Positions 62,023 to 64,000 of a DNA stretch of 64,000 bases are shown here, piece after piece; position 1 is the stretch's first letter; each line of letters begins with the position of its first letter. The translations under genes and the position numbers were made by a program. The notes below the pieces were generated by a model. The model saw only the letters and a list, made by a program, of their open reading frames with translations. It was not told where the DNA came from and searched no databases. This DNA comes from PSRJ01 sp963825305 (lineage in GTDB: Bacteria > Acidobacteriota > Terriglobia > Bryobacterales > Bryobacteraceae). The stretch covers positions 1-64,000 of the forward strand of contig CAWGTA010000016.1 in the NCBI GenBank assembly GCA_963825305.1, given 5' to 3'.

Positions 62023-62457
62023 TCACCCTGGACTCTCGCTGCGTTGCTTCAGGCCTTTGGCCTCCAGTGCGAGATAGCGCTGATTCAACCCGCGCGTCAG
62101 GTAGCCGAGCAAACCGCCAAGGACCCCCGAGAATCGCAGCGAAAGCTTGGCTCGACTGCCCTCGCCGAATGCTTCCACCCAGTGTCGGGCAATTACGCGC
62201 ACGCCTGGCGCCCACGAGACCCAGGTGAAGCTTCTGCGTGGTTCGTCCAGTTCGGTCACCCGCCATTTCGCCGGCGGCAACTTCGGCTGTCGGATGATGG
62301 CGCGGCTCCCCACGGTGAGCGGCGCCGGGTCCAAGAGCCGGATACTCGTGACAGTCGGAGTCCACTCGGGCCAGCGTTTCACATCGCGCATTACTTCCCA
62401 CACTCGCACCGGCGGAGCCTGAATTTCGACCTCGATACTAAAATCCTTCATGGCCAC
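62023..62457 (-). CDS. SRPBCC-family (polyketide cyclase-like) protein
   Basis: 144 residues, start ATG 62457 or 62451. START/Bet-v1-like fold: FSIEVEIQAPPVRVWEVMRD, VKRWPEWTPTVTSIRLLDPA, GSRAIIRQPKLPPAKWRVTE, and WVEAFGEGSRAKLSLRFSGV. It binds a hydrophobic ligand; no function can be given. It is convergent with the propeller gene and divergent from the secreted protein gene that follows. Confidence 0.85.
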   Translation of the reverse strand: MAMKDFSIEVEIQAPPVRVWEVMRDVKRWPEWTPTVTSIRLLDPAPLTVGSRAIIRQPKLPPAKWRVTELDEPRRSFTWVSWAPGVRVIARHWVEAFGEGSRAKLSLRFSGVLGGLLGYLTRGLNQRYLALEAKGLKQRSESPG

Positions 62458-62538
62458 AACTTCTCATTATGACGAATTTGAGTTCTGGCCCGATCCTCCA
62501 TCGCCCGTGATACGATATGCCGGTTAGTGGAGGGTGCC

Positions 62539-63468
62539 ATGGCCGGCCTGCATCGAATCGCGTTTCTAACCTCGCTGCTACTTCTGGCAAGCGCATTGGC
62601 ACCGGCACAGACACCGGTTGGATTTAACCTGACCGGCATGTGGTCCGTGATGTACCACGAGGACGTGCTGGAGCGCACCGACCCCGGTTCCCCGGTGGGC
62701 GACTATCTCGGCATGCCGATCAACGACGACGCGCGCCTGCGCGCCGACACCTGGGACGCCGACCTCATCTCGGTCCTGGAGCATCAATGCATTCCGCACG
62801 CCGCGCCCTACGCCATGCGCGCGCCTTCCAACCTGAAGATCTCGACCGTCGATGACCCCACCACCAGCCAGATCGTCGCCTTCATCATCGATGGAACGTA
62901 CACCGGCCCGCGCACCATTTGGATGGACGGCCGCCCGCACCCTTCGCAATTCGCGCCGCACACCTGGTCCGGATTCTCGACGGGGGTTTGGGAGGGAGAC
63001 ACGCTGCACATCGAGACCACTCACATCAAGGCCGGCTATCTGCGACGCAACGGAATCGCTTTTTCCGACGAAGCCACGCTCACCGAGTATTTCGATCTGC
63101 ACGACAAGTATCTGACCTTGACCAGTATCACCGAGGACCCGGTGTATTTGACCGAGCCGCTGGTGCGCTCGGAGAGTTGGGTGTGGAATCCGTACCAGGT
63201 GTTTCAACCCATCGCCGGTTTCGGCGCCTGCCTGCCGCACCCGGAGCTTCCGCGGCCGCGCGGCTGGGTGCCGCATCATCTGCCGGGTACCAACACGCTG
63301 CTCAGCGAATTCTCGGGAGAGTACGGAATACCGTTTGAGGCGACACGCGGCGGCGCCGAGACCATGTATCCGGAGTACCAGAAGAAGCTCAAGCAGATGA
63401 CCATCCCCAGGCCCAAGGTGTTCGACGCCAAGTTCAAGCGCGAACATCCGCAGGAGAAGCAACCGTGA
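62539..63468 (+). CDS. Secreted 'GDTL' family protein, third copy
   Basis: 309 residues from ATG 62539, with GGAGGG upstream and a signal peptide (IAFLTSLLLLASALAPAQ). Core: GFNLTGMWSVMYHEDVLERT, HQCIPHAAPYAMRAPSNLKI, WMDGRPHPSQFAPHTWSGFS, GVWEGDTLHIETTHIKAGYL and RRNGIAFSDEATLTEYFDLH. It ends KQMTIPRPKVFDAKFKREHP, the part duplicated as a relic at 61957. More divergent from the other two copies than they are from each other, by eye. The stop overlaps the GTG of the next gene (GTGA). Confidence 0.82.
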   Translation: MAGLHRIAFLTSLLLLASALAPAQTPVGFNLTGMWSVMYHEDVLERTDPGSPVGDYLGMPINDDARLRADTWDADLISVLEHQCIPHAAPYAMRAPSNLKISTVDDPTTSQIVAFIIDGTYTGPRTIWMDGRPHPSQFAPHTWSGFSTGVWEGDTLHIETTHIKAGYLRRNGIAFSDEATLTEYFDLHDKYLTLTSITEDPVYLTEPLVRSESWVWNPYQVFQPIAGFGACLPHPELPRPRGWVPHHLPGTNTLLSEFSGEYGIPFEATRGGAETMYPEYQKKLKQMTIPRPKVFDAKFKREHPQEKQP

Positions 63469-64000
63469 AGGCTCTGGCGATTCTCCTCGGCCTGGCGGCG
63501 CTGGCCCACGCCCAGCAGGGCGGGTTTGCGTTTGAAGTGCGGCACGTCCGCGGCAATGTTTACATGTTCGCCAGCACGCTCGGCAATGTCACCGTGCAGG
63601 TGGGAAAAGATCCGGGGCACGACGGCGTGCTTCTGGTGGACACCGGCACACCGCAGTTGACCGAGCGGATTCTCGCCGAGGTTCGCAAACTTTCCTCGGA
63701 GCCGATCCGGTACATTCTCAACACCAGTGCCGACCCCGACCACACCGGCGGCAATGAGGCTATCGCCAAACCCGACGCGCGTCCTTATTATGTGGCCCCG
63801 GCCGTCTCGGTGTTCGCCGAGGATCACGTGCTGGCGCGGATGAGCAGCCCGCAATCGGGCGTGGCCTCCGGAAACTGGCCGACGCTCACGTTCGACGGCG
63901 GGACCGTTCTCGATTTCAACGGGGAAGTGGTTCAGGTCTTTGCGGAGAAGGTCGCGCACACCGATGGCGACAGCATCGTCTTCTTCCGCGGGTCGAACGT
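63465..64000 (+). CDS. Metallo-beta-lactamase-fold protein with altered zinc motif (partial)
   Basis: Starts at GTG 63465 inside the previous stop; cut off by the window end after about 178 codons. Signal peptide (VKALAILLGLAALAHAQ) then an MBL fold: VRHVRGNVYMFASTLGNVTV, GVLLVDTGTPQLTERILAEV, IRYILNTSADPDHTGGNEAI, and VAHTDGDSIVFFRGSN. In the usual THxHxDH motif the first two His are Ser and Asp (TSADPDH); the last Asp-His and the later His are present. It may bind metal differently. Coupled to the 'GDTL' gene before it. Confidence 0.82.
   Translation, partial: MKALAILLGLAALAHAQQGGFAFEVRHVRGNVYMFASTLGNVTVQVGKDPGHDGVLLVDTGTPQLTERILAEVRKLSSEPIRYILNTSADPDHTGGNEAIAKPDARPYYVAPAVSVFAEDHVLARMSSPQSGVASGNWPTLTFDGGTVLDFNGEVVQVFAEKVAHTDGDSIVFFRGSN

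Overview
The window is high-GC DNA and very probably comes from an acidobacterium, most likely the Solibacteraceae/Bryobacterales lineage. The reasons are an Oar-like TonB-dependent receptor with an N-terminal carboxypeptidase-regulatory domain, several acidobacterial secreted families (three 'GDTLVVD'-type paralogs, a DUF6152-like protein, a cytochrome c/copper-monooxygenase fusion), glycine-zipper envelope proteins, and an RpoB with an eight-cysteine zinc-ribbon insertion. The taxonomic call rests on gene content only.

Left arm, 1-13.9 kb: accessory DNA full of broken genes. It has a split glycine-zipper protein, a SulP transporter whose STAS domain is out of frame, relics of secreted proteins and gene-poor stretches. 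A degenerate mobilizable element follows. It carries a MobF/TrwC relaxase with out-of-frame C-terminal motifs, a divergent three-gene operon (DNA-binding protein, TraL/ParA-like ATPase, coiled-coil membrane protein), a candidate oriT between them, and a tyrosine integrase broken by three frame changes that points at the 3' end of tRNA-Phe. No mating-pair apparatus is visible.

Centre, 13.9-33 kb: class I fumarase, an orphan HlyD-type adaptor, then five overlapping genes reading leftward (DUF3047, NAD-dependent epimerase, PAP2 enzyme, GNAT-like acyltransferase, AONS-family PLP synthase). This set matches a bacterial ceramide/sphingolipid pathway and is the most interesting system here. After a frameshifted Uma2 gene comes the rplA-rplJ-rplL-rpoB-rpoC cluster, read leftward and lacking rplK in front of rplA.

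Right arm, 33-64 kb: secreted proteins, a TonB-like proline-rich protein, a c-heme protein, a REP-associated transposase with inverted REP pairs, dprA, topA (with a coiled-coil insertion inside its first zinc ribbon), a sugar dehydrogenase, a methyltransferase, a GlxA-type regulator, an 1,096-residue TonB-dependent receptor, a YciF/KGG-repeat stress cluster with a 26-codon membrane peptide, a secreted oxidation cluster, IclR and Tag genes, a translationally coupled VOC-kinase-STAS-GPP34 operon, and a pair ending in a divergent metallo-beta-lactamase-fold protein cut by the window end.

Two patterns cross the window. Small palindromic repeats occupy many intergenic gaps. About 18 frame breaks can be recognised; they cluster in accessory genes and spare rpoB, rpoC, topA, dprA and fumarase.
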